Counted from the first letter of the stretch, positions 32,206 through 41,986 are shown. The stretch: 64,000 bases of DNA from Allobosea sp. BH3 (GCF_025499465.1 NZ_JAIMCA010000004.1:124001-188000); one strand, 5' to 3'. Numbers and translations: made by a program. The notes: generated from the sequence alone by a model not told the origin.

Positions 32206-34023
32206 ATGACCGTGGCGTGCCTTCGTCGGCCGATGCATCTTGCCGGGGTGGCCTTCGCCGCGGCAGCCCTGACATTCGCCCTTCCCGCCCGCGCAGCCGA
32301 CTTCCAGCTCGACAACGTCCGCATCGACATGGGCGCGATGGTCATCAGTGCGCCGAAGATCGCGATCAAGGGCTCGACGCTGGAGAAGGACGCTTTCCTG
32401 GCGCTGTTCAGCGGCTCCGCCGCCGATTCGGCCGCCAGCCGCGCCAAGCGCCTCAACGCCGCCGAGATCAGCGCGCCGGAGCTCACCCTGCTGCAGACCA
32501 TCGGCGACCAGAAGCAGACGACGACCTATCGCGACATCCGCCTCACCGACATCCGCGAGGGCCGGATCGGCCGTGGCGAATCGGCGAGCGCAGCGGTCTC
32601 ATCCGATGGCGGCCCCGCCGGCCAGGTCACCGGCGTCCTGAAGCGCACCGCCTTCGACGCCCTCGACCTGCACCAGGCCGCACGCATCCTGACCGAGAAG
32701 GCCGCTCCCGGCACCGAGGAGCCGATGAAGCCGCTGATCGGCAATTTCGAGCAGGACGGCTACAGCCTCGACATGGGCAAGGCCGGCAGGATGTCCCTCG
32801 GCAAGACGACCGGCCGCGGCTTCGCGGGCCGCGTCGGTCCCGAACCGTTGCTCGACCTCCTCGCAAAGGTCGCCACCGCCTCCGCCGAACTCGAGAAGAA
32901 GGACGCTACCGGCGACAAGGCGGCTGATAGCGACGCGGCGAAGCCCCTCGCCCTCTCCATGCTCGCTTTGTTCGACATGTTCGAATACGGCAGCGGCGAG
33001 GCGCGCGACCTCGTCATGACCGTGCAGGCCCCGCCGACGCCCGGCGCGAAGCCCGAGACGGTGGACGTGCAGATCGCCCGCATGGTCTTAGGCGACGCGA
33101 CGCCGGCAAAGTCCGGCTTCGCCGTGGAAGGCCTGCGCTTCACCGCCGGCCCTGCCAAGGGCGGCATCGACTTCATCGGCCATTCGGGCTTTTCCATAAG
33201 CCCGGTGCTGCGCGAGCTCAGGGCGATGCTGAGCCAGCCCGATACGTCGTTCGACGAGATCGACTTCCGCAAGCTCGTCCCGACGCTCGGCACGATCCGC
33301 CTGGCCGGCCTTTCGGTCGACGCGCCGCCGGTCCCGCCGGCGAAGGCCCCGATCAAGGTCTCTCTGGGAACCTTCGAGGTGAAGGCCGGCGAGCAGCTCA
33401 ACGGCATCCCGACCAGCCTGGCGCTGACCATCGACCGCCTCGTCGCGCCGATCGTCGAGACCCCCGGCAACCCCGCCGCCAAGGACATGATCGCGATGGG
33501 CATCCGCTCGCTCGATCTCTCGCTGCGTCTCGACCTTGCCTGGGAAGCGGCAAAGAACGAGATCGCCATCCGCTCGCTCTCGCTCGGCGGCGCCGGCCTC
33601 GCCCAGCTCGACGCCTCGGCCACGCTCGGCAACGTCACCAAGGACCTGTTCTCGAGCGACCTCGCGCTCGCTCAGGTCGCCGCGCTCGGTGCCACGGCGC
33701 GTGGCGTGCAGGTGAAGCTGCAGAATCTCGGCCTCGCCGAGAAGCTGATCGAGAACGAGGCCCGCAAGTCGAAGCGCAAGGTCGAGGATGTCCGCCAGCA
33801 ATTCGCTATGATCGCGAGCCTGGGCCTCGCCGCCATCCTCGGCCCCTCCGATTCGGCCAAGGCCCTGACGGCCGCGGTGGCGCGTTTCGCCGCCAAGCCA
33901 GGCACGCTCACCGTCGCCGCCAGCGCGAAATCGAGCAGCGGGCTCGGCCTCGCCGACGTCATCACCATGACGGAGCCGACGGAGATCTTCGACAAGATCA
34001 ACATCAAGGCCGATGCCCAGTGA
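32206..34023 (+). CDS. Secreted protein of unknown function, beta-rich, 605 residues
   Basis: I do not recognise a family. The start at 32206 follows CAGGAG and gives a signal peptide ending ALPARA. The mature protein alternates short beta-type strands (FQLDNVRIDMGAMVISAPKI, FAVEGLRFTAGP, IRLAGLSVDAPP, IKVSLGTFEVKAG) with helical inserts (EARKSKRKVEDVRQQFAMIA). Phrases of the type x-V-x-G-L-x-V recur, a little like AsmA/TamB-type bridging proteins, but no domain is certain. There is no C-terminal aromatic barrel signal. It precedes an acetyltransferase by 36 bp on the same strand, so an envelope role is plausible only by position. Confidence 0.6.
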   Translation: MTVACLRRPMHLAGVAFAAAALTFALPARAADFQLDNVRIDMGAMVISAPKIAIKGSTLEKDAFLALFSGSAADSAASRAKRLNAAEISAPELTLLQTIGDQKQTTTYRDIRLTDIREGRIGRGESASAAVSSDGGPAGQVTGVLKRTAFDALDLHQAARILTEKAAPGTEEPMKPLIGNFEQDGYSLDMGKAGRMSLGKTTGRGFAGRVGPEPLLDLLAKVATASAELEKKDATGDKAADSDAAKPLALSMLALFDMFEYGSGEARDLVMTVQAPPTPGAKPETVDVQIARMVLGDATPAKSGFAVEGLRFTAGPAKGGIDFIGHSGFSISPVLRELRAMLSQPDTSFDEIDFRKLVPTLGTIRLAGLSVDAPPVPPAKAPIKVSLGTFEVKAGEQLNGIPTSLALTIDRLVAPIVETPGNPAAKDMIAMGIRSLDLSLRLDLAWEAAKNEIAIRSLSLGGAGLAQLDASATLGNVTKDLFSSDLALAQVAALGATARGVQVKLQNLGLAEKLIENEARKSKRKVEDVRQQFAMIASLGLAAILGPSDSAKALTAAVARFAAKPGTLTVAASAKSSSGLGLADVITMTEPTEIFDKINIKADAQ

Positions 34024-34059
34024 GCCAGGCATTTTCAAGCGCAATGGAAGCCGGTTCGC

Positions 34060-34797
34060 GTGAAGAAAATGCGGGATGAAGAGATGGAGGGCGCGCCCGA
34101 AGACTGCGTCGCGCCCGCAGACCGCAACTGGCGCCCTTCCACGCTGCAGGCCTGGTGGGCCGGCCTGCCGCAGGTGACGCGCGGCTGGCTGCGCAAGCGG
34201 CTGAACCCGCACAACCAGACGAGGCTGCATCTGGCCCATCTCGTCGCGCGGCGGCCGGGCCAGATCGTCGCCGGCTCGTACACCTATGGCCGGCCCAAGG
34301 TCCGCTTTCCCGAAAGCGGGGCGAAGCTCGTCATCGGCCGCTACGGCTCGATCGCGGACGGGGTCGAGATCCTGCTCGGCGGCAACCACAGGCTCGACTG
34401 GGCGACGACCTACCCCTTCCCCGCCCTGCCCGGTCTCTGGCCGGAGGCGGCAGGCCGGACTGACCACGACACCACGCGCGGCGATGTCGTCATCGGCCAT
34501 GATGTCTGGCTCGGCTCGCAATGCATGGTGTTGTCCGGCGTCAGCATCGGCCATGGCGCGGTGGTGGCGGCGCGCGCCGTGGTGACGCGCGATGTGCCGC
34601 CCTACGCCATCGTCGCCGGCAACCCGGCCCGCGTCGTGCGGCTGCGCTTCGGCGAGGCGACGGTGGCGGCGCTGATCGAGAGCCGCTGGTGGGATCTGCC
34701 GCGCGAGGCGCTCGCTCCCCTCCTGCCGCTGATGATGAGCGAGCGGACCGGCGAATTTCTAGCCGCGCTCAGGACCCGCGCAGCAGCCGGCGCTTGA
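34060..34797 (+). CDS. CatB-type hexapeptide O-acetyltransferase
   Basis: A 245-residue left-handed beta-helix acyltransferase. IGRYGSIADGVEILLGGNH, then WATTYPFPAL, then DVVIGHDVWLGSQCMVLSGV and IAVGN-type NPARVVRLRF are the xenobiotic/CatB acetyltransferase signatures, with a His in IGHDVW-like context as catalytic base. The N-terminal 60 residues are extra and helical. GTG at 34060 is the longest start; ATGs at 34069 and 34084 are alternatives. It overlaps the end of the convergent acyltransferase-3 gene by 29 bp. The acceptor is probably a surface sugar. Confidence 0.85.
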   Translation: MKKMRDEEMEGAPEDCVAPADRNWRPSTLQAWWAGLPQVTRGWLRKRLNPHNQTRLHLAHLVARRPGQIVAGSYTYGRPKVRFPESGAKLVIGRYGSIADGVEILLGGNHRLDWATTYPFPALPGLWPEAAGRTDHDTTRGDVVIGHDVWLGSQCMVLSGVSIGHGAVVAARAVVTRDVPPYAIVAGNPARVVRLRFGEATVAALIESRWWDLPREALAPLLPLMMSERTGEFLAALRTRAAAGA

Positions 34798-35821
34798 GGC
34801 CGAGTGCCGGCTTCTCGACGAGATACCAGGACAGCGCCGCGATGATGAAGGTGCCGGCGAGCGAGGGCCAGAGCAGCGCAACGGCGCCGAGGCTCGGAAA
34901 CAGCGCATGCAGAGCCTGCTGCACCGGCCAGCCATAGAGATAGACGCCATAGGACAGGTCCGCCGGCGGCTCGACCGAGCGGCGCGTCAGAACGGGCGAC
35001 AGCGCCAGCACGAGCGAGCCCCAGGCCGTGACCAGATAGAGCGCGGCCTTGTAGAGCGGCGTGAAGGAGAGCGGCACCAGCGCCAGCAGGACAAGCGCCA
35101 GCAGCGGCAGCGCGAGCGTCACCCGCTCGCGGTAGAGATAGATCACGCCTCCGGCGAGGAAGATCAGCGGCAGGCGCAGCGCCGTCTCAGTGCCCTTGGG
35201 TCCATCCGGCGTCACCACCTCCCGCAGCACCACCGCCAGCGTCAGTGCGACCAGCGCCGACAGCGCCACGCGCGGCTTCGTCAGCAGCCCGGCTAGTCCG
35301 GCCAGCAGCACGCCGAGATAGCACAAGGTCTCGTATTTCAGCGTCCAGACGGTTCCCATCGGGAACTGCAGCGGGTTGTTTTCGAAAACACCCGGCAGGG
35401 CAGCCGCGCTCTTGAAGGTCGTCAGCGTAGCGGTGATGAAGCGCCAGAGTCGCGGGTCGCTGAAATAGGCGCCCTTGTCGAGGCTCGTCATCGCCCCGCC
35501 GAGCAGCAGCGCCACCACCAGCACCGCCGCGATCAGCCCCGGTGCGATCCTGAGCGCCCGCGCCAGCACATAGTCGCGCCAGCCCCGGCGCAGGAAGCTC
35601 ATGGTCACGAGGAAGCCGGAGATCGCGAAGAAGCCGTTCACCGCATGCTCGCCCAGCGTGAAACCTGTGGTCTGGAACCAGGGCTCCTGCTCGACGCGTC
35701 CATCGGTGACGCTGAAGGCGTGCGAGATCACCACCGCCACCGCCATGACGAGGCGCAGCAGGCCGAAATTATTGTGCGGATGGGCAAGCGCCTGCCCGAC
35801 CTTGGCGCCGCCGAAGATCAT
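34769..35821 (-). CDS. Acyltransferase-3 family membrane protein
   Basis: A 350-residue inner-membrane protein with about ten helices. NNFGLLRLVMAVAVVISHAF carries the R-x(9-10)-H motif of acyltransferase-3 (OafA/NodX-type) enzymes, followed by GFFAISGFLVTMSFLRR. These add acetyl groups to O-antigen, capsule or Nod-type glycans. Its ATG overlaps the stop of the GT2 gene upstream (ATGA), so both act on the same product. No separate SGNH domain is fused. Confidence 0.9.
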   Translation of the reverse strand: MIFGGAKVGQALAHPHNNFGLLRLVMAVAVVISHAFSVTDGRVEQEPWFQTTGFTLGEHAVNGFFAISGFLVTMSFLRRGWRDYVLARALRIAPGLIAAVLVVALLLGGAMTSLDKGAYFSDPRLWRFITATLTTFKSAAALPGVFENNPLQFPMGTVWTLKYETLCYLGVLLAGLAGLLTKPRVALSALVALTLAVVLREVVTPDGPKGTETALRLPLIFLAGGVIYLYRERVTLALPLLALVLLALVPLSFTPLYKAALYLVTAWGSLVLALSPVLTRRSVEPPADLSYGVYLYGWPVQQALHALFPSLGAVALLWPSLAGTFIIAALSWYLVEKPALGLKRRLLRGS

Positions 35822-36720
35822 GGCGAGAGCCCTTCCTGTGCCAGCGCCGTCTCGCCCCGCGCCCAGGCCCGCGCCCCGGCGGCCGAGCCGGCATGGGCAT
35901 AGGCCTTGTCGCGGTTGAGCAGCAGGCCATATCCGGCCGCCTTACCGAGGTTTTCCAGCGTGCGGACGAGGCTGGGTTCCGGCAGGCCGTATTTGCGGGC
36001 GATGTAGCCCTCCGACCAGGCGAGGTGCCAGCGCGCCTTGAAGCGCCGCTGCGGCGATGGCGCCGTCGAGCGCCCGCGCCCGTGCCGCGCCTCCGCCTCA
36101 TGGACATGGACGAGTGCATGGCCGGCGTCGCGCATACGCCGGCACAGATCGTCATCCTCATAGAACAGGAAGATCGCCGGGTCGAAGCCGCCAAGCGCCA
36201 GGAACAGCTCGCGGCGGATCAGCAGGCAGGCGCCCGACAGGAAAGGCAGGCAGGCATCTCCATCGGGGATCGCCATCGCGCCGCGGAGGTTGAGATGCGG
36301 CGGCGAGAGCATCGAGCGCGGTTGGAGGAAGATGCGGCCCGACGGCTCGACGATGCGCGGCGCCAGCATGCCGGCATCGGAATACCGCTCGGCTGCCGCC
36401 AGCAGCGCCGCCGCAGCGCCGCGCCCCAGCTCCAGATCCGGATTGACGATCAGCACGAAGGGGGTGTCGGCGGCCGCGACTCCGGCGTTGTTGGCGCGCC
36501 CATAGCCCTCGTTGCGGGCGTTGGCGATCACCCGCGCGCCGCGCTTCTCGGCGATGCAGCGGCTGTCGTCGCCGCTCGCATTGTCGACGACGATCGCCGG
36601 CACGCCCTCCCCCGCCAGCGCATCGAGGCAGGCAGGCAGGACCTCGGCGCTGTCATAGGAGACGACGATGGCTGTGATGGCGGCGGCGGGCATCGCGGGC
36701 TTCTGGCCATGCCGGCTCAT
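35818..36720 (-). CDS. Family 2 glycosyltransferase (rhamnosyltransferase-like)
   Basis: About 300 residues. ITAIVVSYDSAEVLPACLDA begins the GT-A fold, VDNASGDDS and NEGYGRANNAG are the nucleotide-sugar region, and VLIVNPDLELGRGA holds the DxE-type metal site. The C-terminal part (FDPAIFLFYEDDDLCRRMRD) matches WbbL/rhamnosyltransferase-type enzymes. Start at 36720 (ATG); a TTG at 36729 would add three residues and an ATG at 36693 would remove nine. It is coupled to the acyltransferase-3 gene. A 46-nt hairpin repeat lies directly upstream. Confidence 0.88.
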   Translation of the reverse strand: MSRHGQKPAMPAAAITAIVVSYDSAEVLPACLDALAGEGVPAIVVDNASGDDSRCIAEKRGARVIANARNEGYGRANNAGVAAADTPFVLIVNPDLELGRGAAAALLAAAERYSDAGMLAPRIVEPSGRIFLQPRSMLSPPHLNLRGAMAIPDGDACLPFLSGACLLIRRELFLALGGFDPAIFLFYEDDDLCRRMRDAGHALVHVHEAEARHGRGRSTAPSPQRRFKARWHLAWSEGYIARKYGLPEPSLVRTLENLGKAAGYGLLLNRDKAYAHAGSAAGARAWARGETALAQEGLSP

Positions 36721-36740
36721 CAGACGCAAGCGAATTCAGC

Positions 36741-36786
36741 GCATCGGACCGGAAAGTGGAACCCACTTTTCGGAAGAATCCGATGC
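36741..36786. repeat. 46-nt hairpin repeat, family A copy 3
   Basis: GCATCGGACCGGAAAGTGGA begins it and AATCCGATGC ends it; inner arms GGAAAGTGG/CCACTTTTCGG. Same length and architecture as copies at 1801 and 60776. It lies just upstream of the GT2 start and downstream of the small lipoprotein gene. Confidence 0.8.
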
Positions 36787-36814
36787 GCATGACAACGCGC
36801 AAGATCACGGTGAT

Positions 36815-37123
36815 CTAGCGCCGTGCCAGCGCGACGATCTCGCCCCGGACCCGCTCGCGCTCGGCCATTCCGCAGGCATGCGGCGCCCGATAGGCGGATA
36901 CGGCGTAGCGCTGGTTGGCCTCGACGAAGCGCTGGCGCTCCTGCCGGTCGATGCGCGCGATGATACGCCCGCGGTCGACGCGCAACCCACAATCATAGGC
37001 GCGCGAGACTGTCGCTGCTGCATATTCCACCGTGCCCGGCGCCGGCCCCGCGACGGTGCAGGCTGTGAGCCCGGCGAGAGCCGCGCCGGCGAAGCCTAAC
37101 TTGAGGATTCGCGCCTTCGGCAT
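36815..37123 (-). CDS. Small lipoprotein, paralogue of its neighbour
   Basis: A 102-residue predicted lipoprotein with lipobox LTAC (AGAALAGLTACTVAG). The mature part has two cysteines (YDCGLRV and HACGMAER) that could form a disulphide. It shares with the next gene a layout of A-A/T-T-V-S-R-A then Cys, a helix, and C-x(3)-ER-x-x(2)-K/R-E-x-x-A, so the two look like diverged duplicates. Third gene of an apparent aspS operon, 6 nt behind its paralogue. No known family is recognised. Confidence 0.7.
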   Translation of the reverse strand: MPKARILKLGFAGAALAGLTACTVAGPAPGTVEYAAATVSRAYDCGLRVDRGRIIARIDRQERQRFVEANQRYAVSAYRAPHACGMAERERVRGEIVALARR

Positions 37124-37129
37124 AGCGGA

Positions 37130-37501
37130 TCAGCGCGCCTCGAACGTCCCGGCCCGGATGGCGGCCATGCGCTCCTTGAGCGCCGCCCGCTCTTGTGCCG
37201 TGCAGGGCTGCGGCTTCACGCCCTGGTTGATCATCTCGGCCTCCGAGATGGAGACATAGGCCGAGCGGGCGGCGGCGATCTGGTCAACGCTCGCTCCACG
37301 CGCCTGCTCGGCGGCGATGAAGCGGTCCAGCGTACCGCGCTGCGGCGAGCCCGCCTTGCAAGCCGTGGCGCGCGAAACCGTCGTCGCCAGCGCCGAGGCA
37401 CGCCCGGCGCTGGTATCCGCATGCGGTGAGACGCAGGCCCCGAGCGGCAGCAGGAGAAGACAGGCGAGCGCCAAGGCTCGCCCGGCAGGCAGCGGGGCCA
37501 T
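37130..37501 (-). CDS. Small lipoprotein downstream of aspS
   Basis: A 123-residue predicted lipoprotein with signal peptide and lipobox LGAC (LLLLPLGACVSP). The mature part has ATTVSRATACKAGS, a helical region (TLDRFIAAEQARGASVDQIA) and PCTAQERAALKERMAAIR. It starts 5 nt after the aspS stop, so it is almost certainly co-transcribed. Similar in layout to the following gene. Function unknown. Confidence 0.7.
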   Translation of the reverse strand: MAPLPAGRALALACLLLLPLGACVSPHADTSAGRASALATTVSRATACKAGSPQRGTLDRFIAAEQARGASVDQIAAARSAYVSISEAEMINQGVKPQPCTAQERAALKERMAAIRAGTFEAR

Positions 37502-37506
37502 GGTCG

Positions 37507-39285
37507 TCAGCCGTTCTTCTCGGGCGCGTTGATCCGCAGATGCGCCTCGCGCAGCTGCTTGGGCGAGGCTTCGGCCGGCGCGCCCATCAGCAGGTCGACC
37601 GCCTGCTGGTTCATCGGGAACAGGGCGACCTCGCGCAGGTTCGTGGCCCGGGCCAGCAGCATGATGATGCGGTCGACACCCGCCGCCATGCCGCCATGAG
37701 GCGGCGCGCCATACTGGAAGGCGCGATACATGCCGCCGAAGCGCTCGATCACCGTCTCCTCGCCATAGCCGGCGATCTCGAAGGCCTTCACCATCGCTTC
37801 CGGCTTGTGGTTGCGGATACCGCCGGAGGCGAGCTCATAGCCATTGCAGGCGATGTCGTACTGGAAGGCCTTGAGCGAGAGCGGGTCTTCCTCGGTCAGC
37901 GCCTTCAGCCCGCCCTGCGGCATGGAGAAGGGGTTGTGCGAGAAATCGACCTTCTTCTCGTCCTCGTTGTACTCGAACATCGGGAAGTCGACGATCCAGG
38001 CGAAGGCGAAGGCGTTCTCGTCGATCAGGTTGAGCTCCTGCCCGACCTTGCTCCGCGCCGAACCGGCGAACTTGTAGAATTTGTCCGGGTCGCCCGCGAC
38101 GAAGAAGCAGGCGTCGCCGCCCTTCAGCCCCATCTGCTTGACGATCGCGGCGACGCGCTCAGGCCCGATGTTGTTGGCGATCGGCCCCTGCCCTTCGCCA
38201 TCCTCCTTGACCATCAGATAGCCGAGGCCGGGCTGGCCCTCGCCCTGAGCCCAGGAGTTCATCCGGTCGCAGAAGGCGCGGCTGCCGCCGCCCGGAGCGG
38301 GAATCGCCCAGACGCGGTTCTTCTCGCCCTCGAGGATGCGCGCGAAGACCTTGAAGCCCGAGCCGCGGAAATGCTCGGACACGTCCTGCATCTCGATGGG
38401 GTTGCGCAGATCCGGCTTGTCGGAGCCGTACTTCGCGATGGCCTCGGCGTACGGAATACGCGGCCAGTTCTTGGCGACGCTGCGGCCTTCGGCGAACTCC
38501 TCGAAGACGCCGGTGATCACGGGCTCCATCGTCGCGAAGATGTCCTCCTGCTCGACGAAGCTCATCTCGACGTCGAGCTGGTAGAACTCGCCCGGCAGAC
38601 GGTCGGCGCGCGGGTCCTCGTCCCGGAAGCAGGGCGCGATCTGGAAGTAGCGGTCGAAGCCCGCCATCATCAGGAGCTGCTTGTACTGCTGCGGCGCCTG
38701 CGGCAGCGCATAGAACTTGCCCGGATGCAGCCGGCTCGGCACCAGGAAGTCACGCGCGCCCTCCGGCGAGGAGGCGGTCAGGATCGGCGTCTGGAACTCC
38801 GAGAAGCCCGAGGCCTTCATGCGCGTGCGCATCGAATCGATGACCTTGGTGCGCAGCATGATGTTGTTGTGCAGCTTCTCGCGGCGCAGATCGAGGAAGC
38901 GGTATTTCAGCCGCGTGTCCTCGGGATATTCGAGATCGCCGAAGACCGGCAGCGGCAGCTCGGCCGCCGGGCCCAGCACTTCGAGCTTGGTCGCGAAGAC
39001 CTCGACCTTGCCGGTCGAGAGGTTGGCGTTCTCGGTGCCCTCGAGGCGCGCCTTGACCTTGCCATCGATGCGGATGACCCATTCCGAGCGGGCTGCCTCG
39101 GCATCGACGAAGGCCGGCGAATCCGGGTCCACCACGACCTGCGTCACGCCGTAATGGTCGCGCAGGTCGATGAAGAGCACGCCGCCATGGTCACGGATGC
39201 GGTGGCACCAGCCGGAGAGCCGCACGGTCTGGCCGATGTCGCTCTCGCGGAGCGCGCCGCAGTTATGGGAACGGTAACGGTGCAT
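37507..39285 (-). CDS. aspS: Aspartate--tRNA ligase
   Basis: A 592-residue class II synthetase that charges tRNA-Asp (and in organisms without AsnRS also tRNA-Asn). The N-terminal OB fold ([20 protein letters not shown]), motif 2 region ([20 protein letters not shown]) and motif 3 ([14 protein letters not shown], with GVDR) are complete, and the bacterial GAD insertion is present. The start [14 protein letters not shown] is canonical; an upstream ATG at 39378 would add 31 unlike residues. Two small lipoprotein genes follow within 6 nt each. Confidence 0.96.
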   Translation of the reverse strand: MHRYRSHNCGALRESDIGQTVRLSGWCHRIRDHGGVLFIDLRDHYGVTQVVVDPDSPAFVDAEAARSEWVIRIDGKVKARLEGTENANLSTGKVEVFATKLEVLGPAAELPLPVFGDLEYPEDTRLKYRFLDLRREKLHNNIMLRTKVIDSMRTRMKASGFSEFQTPILTASSPEGARDFLVPSRLHPGKFYALPQAPQQYKQLLMMAGFDRYFQIAPCFRDEDPRADRLPGEFYQLDVEMSFVEQEDIFATMEPVITGVFEEFAEGRSVAKNWPRIPYAEAIAKYGSDKPDLRNPIEMQDVSEHFRGSGFKVFARILEGEKNRVWAIPAPGGGSRAFCDRMNSWAQGEGQPGLGYLMVKEDGEGQGPIANNIGPERVAAIVKQMGLKGGDACFFVAGDPDKFYKFAGSARSKVGQELNLIDENAFAFAWIVDFPMFEYNEDEKKVDFSHNPFSMPQGGLKALTEEDPLSLKAFQYDIACNGYELASGGIRNHKPEAMVKAFEIAGYGEETVIERFGGMYRAFQYGAPPHGGMAAGVDRIIMLLARATNLREVALFPMNQQAVDLLMGAPAEASPKQLREAHLRINAPEKNG

Positions 39286-39452
39286 GGTCACGGAATCGTC
39301 TTTCGCGGGCGCGGGTGCAAGGCACGGGGCCGAAACGTAGCTTCGGGCGTAACCACACGCGCTGGGGCGACTTGTCAAGAACAGCGGAGCCGCCGCATCC
39401 TGTCAGTCAGAAAAATGGTGGCGAAGCTGCCACGCGGCCGGGGGACGAAGAC

Positions 39453-39713
39453 ATGCTTTGGAAAGCGGCGCTCAGCGCCGGCTTAGGGTTATGCGCGATG
39501 GTACCGGCGTCAGCAGCGGCGCCATCGCCTGCGTATCGTGCAGGGCTGAAGGTCGCCAAGAGCCGCCATTACGAGCGCCCGGAATGCTATGCACGCGTCT
39601 TCGCCGAGCAGGCCCATCTGGTTAACCATCGGAAAGCCAAGAACTTCTGGGCCATTTCCGACGGCCCGCGCTTCTCGACCGCCGTCTGGAACGAATGCCG
39701 CATCAGCCGATGA
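39453..39713 (+). CDS. Small secreted protein of unknown function
   Basis: An 86-residue protein: signal peptide MLWKAALSAGLGLCAMVPAS, then about 60 basic residues with two cysteines (PECYARVF and NECRISR) placed to form one disulphide. I recognise no family. It is divergent from aspS and 53 bp before rnd. Codon usage is like its neighbours, and the signal peptide supports a real gene. Confidence 0.6.
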   Translation: MLWKAALSAGLGLCAMVPASAAAPSPAYRAGLKVAKSRHYERPECYARVFAEQAHLVNHRKAKNFWAISDGPRFSTAVWNECRISR

Positions 39714-39766
39714 TCCGATGCAACACGGACTCGACGGCTAGCCCGTTCCTCCGCTAATCCCACTCT

Positions 39767-40906
39767 ATGCATCTGATCACCGACACCGCCGAGCTGGCCG
39801 CCGCTTGCGAGCGCCTCGCGACCCACCCCTTCATCACGGTCGACACCGAGTTCCTGCGGGAGACGACCTATTACCCGAAGCTGTGCCTGATCCAGATCGC
39901 CTCGCCAGATGAGGCGATCCTGGTCGACCCGCTCGCGCCGGAGCTCGACCTCGCCCCCTTCTTCGGGCTGATGGTCGACGAGGCGGTGGTGAAGGTTTTC
40001 CACGCCGCACGGCAGGATCTTGAAATCGTCTGGCTGCTCGGGCGCGTGCTGCCCGTGCCGCTCTTCGACACGCAGGTCGCCGCCATGGTCTGCGGCTATG
40101 GCGACTCGGTCGGCTACGAACAGCTCGCCAACGACCTCGCCAAGGCACGCATCGACAAATCCTCCCGCTTCACCGACTGGTCGCGCCGGCCCCTCTCCGA
40201 GGCCCAGCTCGCCTACGCGGAATCGGACGTCACCTATCTGCGCCAGATCTATCTCGCCCTGAAATCCGATCTCGACGAGAGCGGCCGCGAAAGCTGGGTC
40301 GCCGAGGAGATGTCGGTACTGGCCTCCCCCTCGACCTATGAGGTCAAGCCCGAGAACGCCTGGCAGCGTCTCAAGGGCCGCGTCCGCAAGCCGCGCGAAC
40401 TGCCGCTCCTGATGGAGATCGCCGCCTGGCGCGAGCGTGAGGCGCAGAACCGCGACGTGCCGCGCCAGCGCGTGCTCAAGGACGATGCGATGATGGACAT
40501 TGTCCAGCGCGGCCCGCGCTCGGTCGAGGCTCTTGCCGAGCTGCGCTCGGTCCCCAACGGCTTCGAGCGCTCCCGCGCCGGCGGCGAGGTGCTGGCCGCC
40601 ATCGAGCGTGCGGCTGCGATCGATCCCAAGACCCTGCCCCGGCTGGAGCGTGAGCGCGGCCGGCCGACCAACGGCGCGGTGCTCGACCTGCTCAAGGTGC
40701 TGCTCAAGGCCGTGGCCGATGCCGAACGCGTCGCCCCCAAGATCATCGCCACCGGCGACGACCTCGAGGCCATCGCCTCCGACGATCTCGACGGCGTCCC
40801 GGCCCTGCAGGGCTGGCGCCGCGGCGTCTTCGGAGAAAAGGCGCTGGCGCTGAAGAACGGGCAGCTCAGCCTGCGCATCCAGCGCGGCAAGGTCGTGGTG
40901 GACTGA
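39767..40906 (+). CDS. rnd: Ribonuclease D
   Basis: A 379-residue 3'-5' exoribonuclease that trims tRNA and other RNA 3' ends. The DEDDy catalytic set is visible: Asp26 and Glu28 in [20 protein letters not shown], the second Asp in [10 protein letters not shown], and YAESDVTYL with the Tyr and last Asp. HRDC-type helical domains follow ([20 protein letters not shown], then [13 protein letters not shown]). Length is normal. A family C repeat separates it from the convergent fliP. Confidence 0.95.
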   Translation: MHLITDTAELAAACERLATHPFITVDTEFLRETTYYPKLCLIQIASPDEAILVDPLAPELDLAPFFGLMVDEAVVKVFHAARQDLEIVWLLGRVLPVPLFDTQVAAMVCGYGDSVGYEQLANDLAKARIDKSSRFTDWSRRPLSEAQLAYAESDVTYLRQIYLALKSDLDESGRESWVAEEMSVLASPSTYEVKPENAWQRLKGRVRKPRELPLLMEIAAWREREAQNRDVPRQRVLKDDAMMDIVQRGPRSVEALAELRSVPNGFERSRAGGEVLAAIERAAAIDPKTLPRLERERGRPTNGAVLDLLKVLLKAVADAERVAPKIIATGDDLEAIASDDLDGVPALQGWRRGVFGEKALALKNGQLSLRIQRGKVVVD

Positions 40907-40913
40907 GCTCGGC

Positions 40914-41007
40914 CGTCATGCTCGGGCGAGGTGAAGCGCAGACCCGAGAATCTCATGACGGGAACGCACTGGTTTCCGTCATGCCCGGGTCAAGCCCGAG
41001 CATGACG
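40914..41007. repeat. Intergenic inverted repeat, family C copy 2
   Basis: CGTCATGCTCGGG at the left and CCCGAGCATGACG at the right are inverted copies, with GGGTCAAGCCCGAG inside. It lies between the convergent genes rnd and fliP. Compare 802-886 and 60233-60333. Confidence 0.8.
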
Positions 41008-41017
41008 GATTCCGCCC

Positions 41018-41791
41018 TCACCCGCCGCCCATATAGCTCTTCACCAGCGAGCCGGTGACCAGCCCCCAGCCATCGACCAGCACGAAGAAGATCAGCTTGA
41101 ACGGCAGCGCCACCGTCACCGGTGGCAGCATCATCATGCCCACCGACATCAGGATCGAGGCAACCACGAGGTCGATGATCAGGAAGGGCACGAAAAGCAG
41201 GAAGCCGATCTCGAAGGCGCGGCGCAGCTCCGAGATCATGAAGGCGGGCACCAGCACCTCGATGCCGATATCCTGCGGTTGCTGCGGCCGCGGCGCCTGC
41301 GACATGTCGATGAAGAGCTGAAGGTCCTTCTCGCGCACATGGCGGAGCATGAAGGTCTTGAAGGGTACGACGCCGCGCTCATAGGCCTGCTGCGGCTGAA
41401 TCTGTCCTGCGATCAGCGGCGCAGCGGCCGTGGTGTAGACCTCGCGCAGCGTCGGCGCCATGACGAACCCCGTCAGGAACATCGCCAGCGCGATGATGAC
41501 GGAGTTCGGTGGCGCGGTCTGCGTGCCGAGCGCCGAGCGCAGCAGCGACAGCACCACGACGATCCGCGTGAACGACGTCACCATGATCAGGATCGACGGC
41601 GCCAGCGACAGCACCGTGATGACGGCGATGAGCTGAAGCGCCCGCTCCGCCACGCCGCCGCCCTGTCCGAGATCGAGCGACAACGTCTGCGGCAGGGCCG
41701 GCGTGGAGAAGGCGAGCATGAGCGCAGCCGCGATCAGGGCGCGCCCGTATCGATGCCGTCTCGCTGGTCTTGGGGTGAAATTCACGCGCAA
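41018..41791 (-). CDS. fliP: Flagellar type III export gate protein FliP
   Basis: A 257-residue export gate protein with a cleavable signal peptide (ALIAAALMLAFSTPALP) and four membrane segments. LSLAPSILIMVTSFTRIVVV, then FLTGFVMAPTLREVYTTAAA and the end FFVLVDGWGLVTGSLVKSYM are diagnostic. It is 195 bp behind fliO on the same strand; fliQ and fliR, its partners in the gate, are in the divergent operon on the other side of fliO. Confidence 0.96.
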   Translation of the reverse strand: MRVNFTPRPARRHRYGRALIAAALMLAFSTPALPQTLSLDLGQGGGVAERALQLIAVITVLSLAPSILIMVTSFTRIVVVLSLLRSALGTQTAPPNSVIIALAMFLTGFVMAPTLREVYTTAAAPLIAGQIQPQQAYERGVVPFKTFMLRHVREKDLQLFIDMSQAPRPQQPQDIGIEVLVPAFMISELRRAFEIGFLLFVPFLIIDLVVASILMSVGMMMLPPVTVALPFKLIFFVLVDGWGLVTGSLVKSYMGGG

Positions 41792-41986
41792 CCGCCGGCG
41801 CCCGACTCAACCGATCGGGCCGGACGAAGCTAGCCTCCGGAGAAGGCCGCGCAACCGGCGTGCGGCGGCCGGGGGCCGGAAGCGCGACATTCCTGTTGAT
41901 GGCCGCCGGGACGAATGTCGGCGGCACGATTCGCCGGCGCCCGGCTCAGGACCTTGCCTTGAGACTTAGCCTTCAGGACTTGGCGT

